Assembly (NCBI GenBank): GCA_033439765.1
Contig: JAULSN010000002.1
Span: 6,634,001 to 6,698,000 of the forward strand
DNA length: 64,000 nucleotides
DNA from: Lasiosphaeria ovina
Lineage: Eukaryota; Ascomycota; Sordariomycetes; Sordariales; Lasiosphaeriaceae
Reading direction: 5' to 3'
Within the stretch, counting starts at the first letter, position 1. Every line of letters starts with the position of its first letter. The notes below the pieces were generated by a model. That model saw nothing but the letters and a program-made list of their open reading frames with translations, ran no database searches and was not told where the DNA came from. Of the stretch, positions 11,079 to 22,393 are shown in pieces. A program made the translations under genes and the position numbers.

Positions 11079-11315
11079 ATGGCCGAAAGCGGCGCGACTG
11101 AAGGCAGTCCGCCATCACCAGCACACAATGTCCATCCCGCCGAGGCGGCAGTATCAGCCACGGCCGCGGCCACTGGTCTGCCCGCGAGTCACCAGGACGC
11201 CGCCGCCGACACGCCGCCAGACCCACCTGGCAAGGAAAATGACGCCGTGGCATCTGAGGCCGCCGCAGAGGTCAACGACGATCAGGGCGACCAGGGTGAA
11301 GTTGAACCGGGCGAA

Positions 11316-11347
<32 letters not shown>

Positions 11348-13354
11348 TGGCGACAGCGACGGCGACGGCGCTCGTGACACTTCCCGCTTTGTCGCCCACG
11401 GAGACTCCAAGTCCGTCGCTCCCCGCATCAAGGATTCCCACTGGGAAGCGCACAAGGATAAGATCCTAAAACATTACGTCGCCGAGAACAATACTCTGGA
11501 CGCTCTTATGGAGATTATGGACAAAGAATACAGCTTCAAACCATCGTAAGTCCTCTGCCCCAAGCTACCACCTCCGTACCCCCCGCATTCTTAACAAGAA
11601 CCAGAAAACGACAGTACGTGCATCGCATAGGGACCATCTGGGGAATAAAGAAATATAAACAGCAAACATTCGACAAGGGCCCCAAGAAGAGAGGGTCCGG
11701 GACGATAGGAGACGCAAAGTCTCCCGACCTAGGCGCTGATCAACCTCGCCAGATCATCGCAAGCCATGCAAAGTGGCAGACTAAACCTCGGCCCATAGAT
11801 TCGGCTGATGGCGATGCTGCAGAGAGGGACCGGGAGGGAAGGCAGTCTTCGCACCAGCCAATATTGTCAGGACTGGCTCGTCTCAATCCCGTAAAGGCTC
11901 CTGATCCTACCCCGCGAGTTGAATCCTTCCTCAACGATTTGTGGCGGCCAGGAGAAAGACAAACCCTGGCCCAAGCCAGGTCTGCTATAGACGCCAAGTT
12001 GACTGAAAGCGGAATCTACCCTCTGCCGACCCTGCCCCGGCCACCCAAGAGATCAAGTATCGAGTCGCCGCCGTCATATCCTTCTACCCTCGACGCGGAA
12101 GACCTAATGGTAGACACGCCTCAGATTAACCCCAAGCGAGCTAAAAGGAACGAGAAGACCGAGAAGACCGACGAGACGATCGACTGGCCATGTCCATATC
12201 GGAAGCGGAACCCGCTTCGCTTCAACCTGAACGACCACCCGTCGTGTGCTCTGCATCCTTTTCAAGATATAAACCGACTCAAGTATGTCTTTCTTTTTGT
12301 ATCCAGACATTCTCGGAGAGTATTTGCTAATATGCCAACTTGAAAGAGCACATATCCGGGATTCCCACCAGCTTGGAGATAGACACCGCTGTCCACGGTG
12401 CAAAAAGGTCCTTCTGGACTCTAGGCAGTACGACGCGCACTTGCAGCTCCCAATCGAGCAGATGTGTGCCCTCTCATCCGAGAGTCCGCCACGCGACTTT
12501 GAAGACGGCATCACCGTTGACCTGGATACCCTGCTAGCCCGGGTTTCGAGCTACGAACCCTGGGCCACACAGGTCCGGGGCGGTCGTTCTACGGGCGTGG
12601 TTTATCAGTGGGCATTAATCTGGGCTGCGCTCTTTCCAGAGGACATTCACGTCCCGCCACTGCGTAAGTTCCTCTTCTTCAAGTCCACCAAAGCAAAAAC
12701 GTGATTCTTTCATCTACTCCAGGAGCGATTTCCACAGTTAGATCTACCACCAAAGTCAAATGGCAAAGCAAACCGTGAAAACCAAAACTAACTTATCGCA
12801 TCACAGAATTCGAGCCCGTGGTCGAGCACTTCGCCCTCAAGCAGTTCGTCACCGACCGCATCCCCGAGTTTGCCGACTGGCTCAAGACACGCGTGAGCGC
12901 CAGCGGCCTCGACGAGCGCGAGCTGCGCATGCACATCCGCAGCTACTTCTACAGCCTCTTTGACGAGTTCAAGCTCAAGTGCTTCGGCCCCGCGCACAAA
13001 GATACCGCCACCGCCATGGCGTCTATTGCCACCGCCATCGCCGCGGAACAGCGCGGCTTGCGGGGGGGCACGTACCCCGGATCCAGAGCATCGCCGAGTC
13101 CCGCGCCCGCCCAGTTCGGTCCAGGACCACAACACGCGGGCTTCGTCACGCTCACGCCGCAGCACTGGGAACAGCAGCGCGAGCAACGTCCCGGCCACGG
13201 AACTCCCCGTCCGCCGGATGTCGCTAGGATCGCATCGAGACAAAAGGATGGCGATTTCATTCTCTACGAACAAGAGCGCGGAGACGGCCGCCTGCTGGCT
13301 GGGCCGCCGGGCCCTGTGGGTGCGCCCGGTGCTGTCTCTGGGCGGGTCAATTGA
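11079..13354 (+). CDS. Clr5-domain protein with zinc-finger-like region, four exons
   Basis: Model: join(11079..11545, 11605..12282, 12347..12663, 12807..13354), 669 residues. Donors are GTAAGT, GTATGT and GTAAGT, and all junction phases agree. Residues about 119-173 form a Clr5 domain (HWEAHKDKILKHYVAENNTLxxLMEIM..., then RQYVHRIGTIWGIKKY). The domain is named after S. pombe Clr5 and is common in fungal regulators. Its first intron splits the domain right before KRQYVHRI. A central Cys/His region follows (WPCPYRKRNPLRFN, CALHPF, AHIRDSH, CPRCKK), resembling paired degenerate C2H2 fingers. The C-terminus is Pro/Gln/Gly-rich. The N-terminus is disordered with a DGDGDGDG run (residues about 80-97) from a GACGGC microsatellite at about 11317-11370. 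A role in chromatin or transcription is inferred from the domains; targets are unknown. Confidence 0.85.
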
Positions 13355-15085
13355 GGGCCGAAGAGTCTAGTGATGCCGGGGTTTCCTAGAAGCACACGAG
13401 TTACGACGACACATTCTTCTCGCTTCATTATTTTTGTATACTTTCGATGACGCAGGCCTTGAAGGTGAACTTTCAAACGCAACTTCATTGCTGCGTTTCT
13501 GCTTTTCTGTATATTCTATTGGTATGCCTGCAGCTGGGGATAGGGGTGGTATAAATTGATACATTGCGTGCTGAATTAATCATGAAGCGAATCTTGCTAC
13601 GGAGGCCCCTAATTATGCGCCTAACTCAGCTTGGTGAGCGTGCCATGTGGAAGATCCTTGTTTAACTCTGGAGCGCCACTTTATCTACACTACCCTATTA
13701 CTGCTTAATCTCCTGAAGATATAAACCTCGCACACGACATCAATGCTCCTGTGTTTTCGCCTCAAGTCATACAGGGTAGGGAGTCTTGACGTATGTCGTA
13801 AATAGCTGATGCTTTAGGGCCTCAAAACCAGCCCTAGTCCATCCCATTGGTTTCTACGTGCCTAGAACCCAGTCACACCGCATACTGAGGAGCAACGTCT
13901 TCTAAAATTCACGTCGTTGTGACACACCGATAAGGCCTGGTGTGTTACACCAGACATGGGCAACAATGGAAATTAGCTGGCATTGGCGTGAGCCACGTCC
14001 TGCACGTGGCCCAAAGCGGAACTCCCGAGCTGCAAGTGCTCGGTGTCCGCATTTGGCATTGAGGCTTTTTCTGTCCCTCTAGCTCCTCGCAACACACACA
14101 CGGTCACGATGAGCAAAAGGAAAGCAAAAATAGAATGTTGCACGTGATCTGGATCGACTGAGCATTGAATTGTCTGGTTAGATAGGTCTAAAATACAGGT
14201 AAAATAGCATCTTCTTATAGCCAACAAGATCACTGAATATCCCTACGGAAATCCGTATTTATGGCAGGCATTCCGGGCAAAAAGAATGCCGTAGAATTGA
14301 ACAAATCTCCGGTGTAAGGAATGCAGGTGGATTGAGGGCATTCCGAGCGTAAGGGAGGGAAGAAAAACAGGTCTTTGGCATGTAAAGTGGGTCAATTTTG
14401 GGCGACATAGAACATACAACAACAGGGATTCGCTGGTGGTCACCCACCCAACGACTAGACTGGTGGTCTAAATTCTTATTTCTTGGAGTGAAAAGTGCCC
14501 ATTTTCGGCTCCCCAGCGTATCGCCTAGTTAAAGGCATCGCCGGCGCCAGCGGGGGATTCGGCGAGGTAGTTAGCCTTGTAACGCTAGACAAATAGTAGT
14601 ACCGAGTAATTCAGATGTTAAAGGGTGCCCTTATACTACCGATATAGAGTTACTAGGTCTACCTCAGCCCCTAGTTCACCCGCCGAAACGTATATGATAA
14701 TAGCTTTACCTTCATCGTAATCACGGAGACAAATAGCAAATAGCCCGCGCTGGACTCGTTGGAGTACGTCCAAGCCCCGGAGTCACCCCTAATACACTAC
14801 TTTAAGCAGACCTCTATTTTCCTCCTTCTCAAGGCCGGTTCAGCGGCTCTATTATTAGAGATCATAGTCATAGCTACTACGGGCGGCACTAGTCGAGAGG
14901 GGGTTATCAAAGCGACTTTACCAGTCTCGTCTACTACGACTACCGAGAGTTACCTATAATATCTCGCCATCAAAGCTACCCTACTCGATCTAGACCTAAG
15001 AGCGGACTAAGAGTAGAGTATATAAGAAAACTCCAACGACTCGGTGGCCAGCCGCAACGCTATTCGCCTAGGAAAGCTATACTCT
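13355..15085. other. Gene-poor stretch with dispersed-repeat fragments and TA-rich decay
   Basis: No supportable gene. Fragments near 13811-13890 and 14395-14490 match a single contiguous segment near 28390-28545 (repeat family B). From about 14570 to 15040 the sequence is rich in TA, CTA and TAG steps with frequent stops in all frames, consistent with RIP-like decay. An isolated AGASGGFGEVVSLV-like phrase near 14550 resembles a kinase Gly-rich loop but leads nowhere. Confidence 0.45.
13811..14490 (+). repeat. Dispersed repeat family B, copy 1 (two pieces)
   Basis: Piece 13811-13890 (TTGGTTTCTACGTGCCTAGAA) and piece 14395-14490 (AGGGATTCGCTGGTGGTCAC) align with adjacent parts of 28390-28545. 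About 500 bp lie between them here that are absent from the other copy. Confidence 0.5.
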
Positions 15086-16069
15086 ATGACGAGCAGATGG
15101 ACGAGCTTCGTCGCCACAAACCAGGATAGTTCAGTGGATCACGCCGTTGATTCGTACAACGCCGCTCTTTCTGACTACCTGGCCAGTCCGCCGAGTACAG
15201 TGCCGACACCTTATTCCAGGCCTAGTTCGATCAGGAGAAAGCCGGATGCTTTCGGACAGCGCGATGTCCACTACGGAGCCAATACACTGGATACCAGCGC
15301 TACCGGACTTACTGCCCCTACCGAGCCTGCTGGCGGGTTTATCAATGGCATGGGTTATTATAATCCCCGGGCGTCGCAGCAGTTGCTTCCTCGACCCCCG
15401 TCGATGATCCCCGAGCCACCGCCTAAAACGAAAAGTTTTTACGACGATCTTTACGGGTACGAATCACGTCGCATGCGCATGGGGGCAAGTGCCGGACAGA
15501 TTGCATACTCCTCTAGATATGGCTCTGACCGTGAGGAAGTGACCTCCTCGCATCCAACACCTAAAAGCTACAACAGGGAAAGCCGTGTGTGGAGAGAATA
15601 GCCCGACCCTGTTGGGAAAATGGCGCGTCCCATGACATCTTCTGAAGATCAAAGAAAGGCAGAGCCCTCAATAGGGGTCAACGACATTGTCGCATCGCAG
15701 ACTGCCCCGGGCCGCTTCCAGATAAATGACGAAGTGCGCCTACAGCTCTCGTCAAACCTGCCGGCCGGCACGCGGGAGGCTATTATTGACCAAAATGTAA
15801 ATGCGCAGGACGGGCTGGTAGACGAGGAGGCGGTCGACACGATCATGGTGTCCAAGTACATTGAGACTCACATGGATGACCAGAAGGATCTCTTGGACCT
15901 GGTGGTTATGAAGGCGAACAGGGCGGTGGAGCAGTCGGGTTTGGATGGGTCAGGCTGTGCAAACGCGCCGAGCAAGGAAGGTGACAACGACGACGAGGAG
16001 GAAGATGACAGCGATGAGGAGGAGGAGGACATCATTGACGATCAGGCGGGCCAGGCCGGGGGTCCTTGA
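15086..16069 (+). pseudogene. Disordered protein ending in an acidic tail, one in-frame TAG
   Basis: Frame 15086-15598 (SYNAALSDYLASPPST..., YYNPRASQQLLPRPPSMIPEPPPKTKSFYDDLYGYE) ends at TAG 15599-15601. It resumes in the same frame with PDPVGKMARPMTSSEDQRKAEPS and runs to TGA 16067-16069. The tail includes DDEEEDDSDEEEEDIIDD. The stop could be a CAG-to-TAG change. Just upstream, another frame reads YDEQMDELRRHKPG then TAG, so the true N-terminus also seems damaged by a frameshift. I do not recognise the family. Composition suggests a Pro/Ser/Tyr-rich, intrinsically disordered protein. It could be two separate small genes, but the uninterrupted frame argues for one. Confidence 0.45.
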
Positions 16070-18462
16070 GAAACATTGGTGCACTTCTTACTGTGTTTGG
16101 CAAGGCATCTCAACCTTTGAAACTGACTTTAGACAGCCTTTTTCTGGAAATCACTCAAACCCCTCACTCAGTAATTGTCTATGTGCCACACCGCAAAGAC
16201 AATGAGCTAGACCAAGAGATGGTTGTTGCGCGCCTCGCAGAAGTCCTGCGTGACCGCCCCACGATAGCTTCGCCGTGCCGTCCACGTTGGTCATCGTGAC
16301 CGAGTCGGCCATGACGGTACGGTCCTGGACATAGAAGTGCCGGATCTCGGCCCGCTTGCTCGTCGTGTTGTTATCAGCCGCAGTCATGACTTGATGTAGG
16401 TTATGGGACAAATATCGTGGAGCAGTCAGAGTTTGCAAATAGGATGAGCTGAAACAGCCGACTCGCGCCTGGCAAGATTGATGCGACCGAGCAATCACAT
16501 TCACAACAGAGTCATTACATCTAGCAAGGGAGTGTTGTTCTATCTAATACCCCGTATGCAGACAAGCAGTAACCCTTGATCACTTTAGTGCCACAGGGAA
16601 CATGGTAGCATTGGAACTGAACAAAGAAACGAGCACGAATAAGGATAACCCAATTAATGAGACTGTATTCTGGTTGCCGCCCGCCAGAGGTTTGCACGGC
16701 CGGTCCAGCGCGCGCTTGGTAAAATCCAACTCCAGTCTCGCCAGCAAGACTTCCAAGTCATTTCATATTCAGCCACGGGTGCGCGAGAATCCTTTCTGCC
16801 GTGATACGTTTCTTGGTATCGTACTCGAAAATCCTGCGGAGCAGATCGTAGAACATCTCGGCCTCCTCGGCCGGGATGTGCGGGAAGCCGTCCTGGGCTA
16901 CCTCCAGTACGCCCGAAAATATCGACGGCATCAAGACTCTCAAAGACCTTAGCGCCAAAAAAGGACGTCTCGAGCTCAAAGAGCGTCCAAGCTATCAACA
17001 TACGGAACTACTAGACAACCCACTTCCCGTTGACGCTCGACATGCCGGATATGATAACACCAAAGCCTTTGGGGAGCAGGAAGTTGGCAAACCTAAGAAA
17101 CCAAGTCCAACCGGGTCTGCGACCAACTCGCGGCCGGGTAGCAGTCACGGCAAGTAAACAACTTTGCCCTCCATAATTTAACTCGTCCATCTCGGGAGAG
17201 ATCGCCGCACGAGGTAACAAGTTCCACGGAACAACCAATTACAACCTGGAACGTGGTCAGCACACCGTCTTGGCAGTGCGGTCGGGAACTGTATTCTGCC
17301 TGCAGACATCGAAGTGAACTTTTGATATCAAACCCAGCGCTGGTGCTGCTGGTTGGCTTGGACCGCAATGGCTCCGGGAGCCTTGATGTATTCTTGGATC
17401 AATTTAGTAAAAAATGCATCTGGTTATGCTCTAAGAAATAGAAGACATTTTTCGGTCATTGTTTACCTACCTAGGTACCTAGTTTCTAAGACCGTAAAGT
17501 CCCATTTCAACAAAAGACCGGCCAGTTGTCAAGAGAAAGCAAGAAACTGAAACGTAGGCCATTGATCGGTAATTCCTACAGGTGCATCCAAAAATCAGAG
17601 AAACAATACCGACAGAAGCGCTACGAAGGCTGCGTACCATAGAAATTAACCACTGAAACGTTTGTGTAGCAAACCGAGCTCCCGGAACCTAGCTATCTCG
17701 ATTGGATTAGCGGCACCTACACCGCCACCGTTCCGGTCTTGCGAAAATGAACCGGAAAGCCAGTATTTTAGCAATCGCGAGATATTGATCTCCGTCACTC
17801 TCCGCCTCGACTTCTCCGCGGATACAGAACAGATGGCGCGGTGGACCATCGACGCGCGCCCCTCCAAGATGAAATACCCCTCAAAGGAGCGCCTCCTTAA
17901 CCTCGCATACCCGGGTCTCCATACCGGATGCCCCAAGGTCAAGGACCTCGGGTCATTTGACTCGATCTGCGAAGTAACCTGGGAGACACCCATGTTCTCC
18001 CCCTGCATCCGCATTGAAACTGCCAATCGCAGCGGCCAGCGTGAGGTTGTACAGCCTGTCGCAATGGAGTGCTGACTGGTAACGAGAACGTCTTAGACCT
18101 TTGCCACGAAGGAATATAGATGCCGTATCCCCGGTTACTTCGAGAGCGTTTATCTCGGCAGTCGCGGCATCGGCCACTATGTTCCCGTGCTGGAGCGTAT
18201 TCTGTCATGCGGGATTGAACGCCGGGTGGACTGAAAGCCGCGAAATTCGGCAGGAGTACCGCTCCACCACCGTCCGGACCATTACGGGACTCTTTGAACG
18301 TTTCAGTATCATGCGCGAGCCACCGTGGGTCGATCGACCGGATGGCGGCGACTGGGTCGACGACTTGAACATCCGAGTATCTAGGTTGAGTTTTCACTTT
18401 ATCAAGTATTTCTAGGAAGTCAACCCCTTTTTGTCCCCAAGTCCACAACAGCCGCGTAGCCC
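16070..18462. other. Mosaic of gene fragments, no intact gene
   Basis: Short protein-like phrases occur in several frames, but each is quickly interrupted. They include QPLKLTLDSLFLEITQTP at 16105, the kinase relic listed separately, and WTIDARPSKMKYPSKERLL near 17840. The region appears to be decayed coding material from more than one source. Confidence 0.4.
16758..17001 (-). pseudogene. Protein-kinase C-lobe relic
   Basis: On the minus strand one frame gives TLFELETSFFGAKVFESLDAV. A second frame, after one shift, gives EEAEMFYDLLRRIFEYDTKKRITAERILAHPWLNMK and then a stop. The RIFEYDxKKRITAExxLAHPW text is the classic end of a Ser/Thr kinase domain (subdomain XI). The ATP-binding and catalytic-loop regions are not recognisable, so this is a truncated relic. 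Confidence 0.6.
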
Positions 18463-20879
18463 CTATTCCTGCCGGCTCTCGAGCGGCCAAGCTCCTGGCA
18501 TGGCCCGAGTGATCTGTTCCACTTCCACTTCCACTTCCCCCTCCCCCACACCACCGCTCCCACACTCACCCTCCTCCGGCCTCAAACTCGCCAGTAGCTC
18601 CGCCACAGCTTCACGCTCCTCCTTCTCATCCCGCTGCCCAACAACATTCAGCCCGCGCTGCTCGTCAAACAATTGCCAGTACCTCTCAACACTCTCCTCG
18701 TCGACCGGCAGCCCGCGGATCTTGGCGTCCGCCAGCGCCCTAATCACCGGCACGCCGGCATACTTGACCGCGAGCACCACTACCGAACACCCGCTCTGCT
18801 GCGACACGATATCAAGCCGCGCGCCGCGCTCGATCAAGAACCGCACGCACGGCAAGTTGTCGCCCTGCACAGCCAGCATGACGGCCGTATACCCATCATC
18901 GACGCGATCCAGCTCCGCGCCGGCACCCGCAATCGCCCTGACAAAATCCAGCCCGCGCAGCCACGCCGCCCACACCAGCGGCGCCGCGCCAGGGTGGTTC
19001 GGGTCCGCGCCGGCGCGCAGCAGCGCCAGCGCCGCGTCGAGGTTGCCGTACATGATGGTGATAACGAGCGGCGACGGCGTGTCGGGCGCCGGCACGTCCC
19101 CGGGGACCGCGTTGACGTCGGCGCCGGCCGCGACTAGCGCGTCGATGCACGGCACGAACGCGCTGCCGGGGCCGATGGTGTGCAGCGCGGCGCGGCCGCG
19201 GTGGCCGCGCGCGTTGGCGTCTGCGCCGTACCGCAGGAGCAGAGACGTGCGCGCGACGTCGGTCGCGCGGAACGCCCAGTGCAGCGGGGTCTCGCCACCA
19301 GAGTCGCGCGCGTCGACGAGTTCCGGGTGCAGCTGGAGTGCGAGCTCCAGGTCGAAGGTGCTCAGCCCGGTGACGATCTTGTGCAGCAGGCTGAAGCCCA
19401 TCGTGTCGAGGCTGTCCGAGTCTTCGAGGGCTTGCCGCAGGGGCGAGAAGTTGTCGCGGTCCGCGGGCGAGCCGAGGAGGAACGTCCAGACGACTTGCGC
19501 CGTGGTTCTGGGGCGCGTCAGATTCTATTCGTGGCTGCTTGGGGGATGTGGGAAGGTGGACATGATTACCGGCTTTCTTCGCTGTAGAACAAATCTGCTC
19601 CTCGCTTCAGGAGCATGACGCAGGTCGCGGGTTGTCTCGACCGCACAGCTCGCTAGCTCAGTCAGCGACCAAGCCTGTCAGCAACAGGGCAGGAGACTCA
19701 CCAGAAGCAGTGACAGCCTGGACCCGGGATCGATGGCGCGCGCCGAGATCCTGTTCGTGTCGAGATACCTGGCGACGCTCTGCGGGCTGGCGGCCTGGTG
19801 GATCATGTTGAAGACGGCCTGCATGGTGATGGGCACGTGGTCGGGGATGCGCAAGGTCCATGAGCCGCCGAGACCGCTAAGATCGTTCCAGGTGCCGGTA
19901 ACGCGCAGGATCAGCGGCAGGATGGAGGTGGGGAACAGGTACTCGAAGCGGAACGAGCCGCCGCGCGGCAGGCAGCGCGGCGAGTTGCACGGCCGCCGGT
20001 ACAGCAGCGGCGTGCCCGTGAACTGGTAGAACAGCGCGCCGAACACGGCCTGTAGCCACCGCGGCGTCTGGCCCGCCAGCATGATGTGGCACTGGCACGC
20101 GCAGAACGGCTCGCACCGCCGGTACGCGGGCGTCGCCTCGATCCGTACCGCCGTGGCGCTGCTGCTTTTGTATTCAGACTCGAGTTCAAAGCCGGCCATC
20201 CTTTGCCGTATCAGCACGTCTTGGGAGTAGCTGGTGATCTTTTCAGTGGCCTGCGAGATGGCGCCTGACTCAAACTGGTCGAACTGTTGCTTGACGGGGC
20301 GTCTGTCTGGCGTCGAAGCCTCCTGTGGGCCGTCAACGAGTGTGATGGACTGGACAGCGAGATGAAACCGGGGCATCGAGTGCTGCAGCTGCAGGTAGTT
20401 GGCGGCGGTCAGAGCGGTTCCCAGATGTGTGCGAGCGTCGCGCAGAGACTCGCACATGCGCTGGATTCTCTGCTGCCGTAGGAAGCCTCGATGGCGGACA
20501 TTGGGGATTCCATTGCTGGGTTCTGGCCTGGTCAACCTCGTCTCGATGAGGTCCTGCAGCTCGCGAACGACGCCGGCGCCGCGGTTGACGGCCGAGTTGA
20601 TGACGGCGAGGTCGGCGCTCGGGCGTGCGTCGCGAAGGTCCTCGAGCGCGTCTCGGACAAAGGTGAGGATGACCCGGAAGTCGGTCACCTTGCAGAGCCA
20701 GAGTCAGTGGGGTCGCCGTAGTTGGCCACAATCAAGCAAAAGGCCTGTACCTCGTTTTGGAGTGCCTGGAGGTGGGTGGGAGCCTGTCGTAGCGCCCAGA
20801 GTCGGCCCAGTCCAGCCCCTGCAGACTCGGTGACGCCGATCAGGGCAGCCACGCTGGCGCAAATGGATAGCGGATCCAT
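18463..20879 (-). CDS. Fungal STAND N-terminal domain / ankyrin-repeat protein, four exons
   Basis: Model: complement(join(18463..19507, 19570..19652, 19702..20688, 20751..20879)), 747 residues. The introns are 62, 49 and 62 nt with donors GTACAG, GTGAGT and GTAATC, and all phases agree. The N-terminus MDPLSICASVAALIGVTESA followed by helical text (EVTDFRVILTFVRDALEDL) matches the fungal N-terminal domain found on STAND/NLR proteins. Near residues 235-244 is CEPFCACQCH, then TPRWLQAVFGALFYQFTGTPLL and further Cys residues, an arrangement I recall from fungal ankyrin proteins. Ankyrin repeats start around residue 380 (VMLLKRGADLFYSEES, GETPLHWAFRATDVARTSLLLRYGADANARG, NLDAALALLRAGADPNHPG). No P-loop or NACHT/NB-ARC domain is present, so this is NLR-like in ends but lacks the NTPase. 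A Glu/Val-rich tail follows. It is likely a recognition or scaffold protein; the ligand is unknown. Confidence 0.8.
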
Positions 20880-22393
20880 GATGTGGCTAGTTTTACCATT
20901 GAAAGATCTATGTTTACTGTTCAATGTCGGTCGAGGACGCGCCAAGGTCAAGGTTAAGGAGTGTCACGGTGAGGTGTGGCCCAAGGAAACGGGGACCACG
21001 TTCCGGGCTCAGCGTCCCAAAGCCCCAGTTTGCACATGTGTCGCCCCTCTCCGGGCTATCCCGTCCATATTGCCCAATTTATCCACTGGTTATTTGGTAC
21101 CTTTGTGTCGCCCGCCGGCGGGAAAACAATATCTGTTACACGCACGCAAACAAATGTTTGGGGGCTAAGCACAGCCAGCTGTCAACAGCTGCAAACTGCC
21201 AAGCCGCCTCCCGACATTGTCACGACAACTGCAGAGGAAAACATGCATAGGGAAAACACGTAGAGGAAAATAGGTTTGTCCTTGCCTGGTGCACCAGTGA
21301 TTCAAGGATTACTCACCACCTAAACAATAATTTACGAGCATATAACGGCCATCGTGACTGCTCCTATCCCTGTCTAATTTCAAGACAACATGTTCTCATC
21401 AGTCCCGTGGACTGATTCAGATTATAGACCCAACTCCATTGTTCAAGAACAAAGATTTCATTGATTAGACAATCCCTTTGCAATTCTATCTCGGCTGTTC
21501 CTTTCTTTGTGCCGCCGTCGCAGTGTCGAGCGGGTATTTGCCGGACGGCTCGCCGACATGGAGACTCTCGGCCTTGTAATCGGCATCTAGCAGAACCCTT
21601 CTGTTGAAGCCGCAAAACTGCCCAGGGCAACAGATGCTAAGGTACTTCCGCGGTACTGCAGATGTTTCGCAAGGGCATATCAGCAAGCTCAGCGCGATGC
21701 TACGGGGATCTTGATATGCATTTAGGGAGGCCGCTAGGAGGGGCTGCGGAAGGCAACCCAGCTGACAAAGTCTACGTCCTCTTCTGCAAAGGCCGTCCAG
21801 GTGATCTTCTTCAGGCAGTCACCCTCGATAGTCAGACGGTTGGTTTGTCTTACCGTAATTACAGGTACGGGAGGGCTGCGTCCCCTGCCAAAACCCTTTG
21901 CACTCCGAAACTCCCAGTTGGGGGAGCCGTCGTCCAATGTTGACTTATCTTTCCATCCTGCTCCTGACCAGCATGCGCTGGTCACATGGGCTTCAGGAGC
22001 GGGGCTTCCCTGGCCCAGCAGGGACATAGACCGTGTCAAAATTCGAGGGGGGGGGGTATTTAAATTCGACGCGTCCTCCTCCTCTCTCCCTTTCTTTCAC
22101 CAAACTGCATTGTCCCTTCACAACTTGGATTTGCACACCACCCAGGAACTTCACCTTTTTTCCCTGTCTTGGATTTCTCAGTTGTCTAGGAGTATTTATT
22201 TCCAGTGTCGTTACTGAGAAGCTCTCAACTATTCCCAACGTCTTTCAACGAATATCTCCCTCTCCAATCTTATAGCCTTGGGCAAAAGCCGCAAGCGCAG
22301 TTACACGAGTGGAACCAGCGTCGTCTCCAGAAGTATTAGACTGGCCTGAAAAAGTTTGACGACTATATATTTCTGTTTATATAAACGAGCAAA
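20880..22393. other. Divergent intergenic region
   Basis: No supportable gene between the minus-strand ankyrin gene and the plus-strand acidic gene. CT-rich leader-like text occurs at 22070-22270, and there is a G-run near 22047-22056. Confidence 0.5.

Noticed and set aside
12664..12806. Possible micro-exon (GAGCGATTTCCACA) inside the third intron of the Clr5 gene
   Set aside because: Including it breaks the downstream frame, whereas one 143-nt intron gives consistent phase.
14500..14600. Gly-rich-loop-like phrase suggesting a kinase start
   Set aside because: The frame ends within a few codons and no further kinase motif follows on that strand.
18431..19618. 395-codon plus-strand ORF opposite the ankyrin gene
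   Set aside because: Ser/Ala/Arg-rich text typical of antisense in GC-rich genes; the minus strand has ankyrin repeats and consistent splicing.
22374..22386. TATA-like TTTATATAAA before the acidic gene
   Set aside because: It lies about 10 bases from the start codon, too close to act as a core promoter for that ATG; no other promoter evidence.
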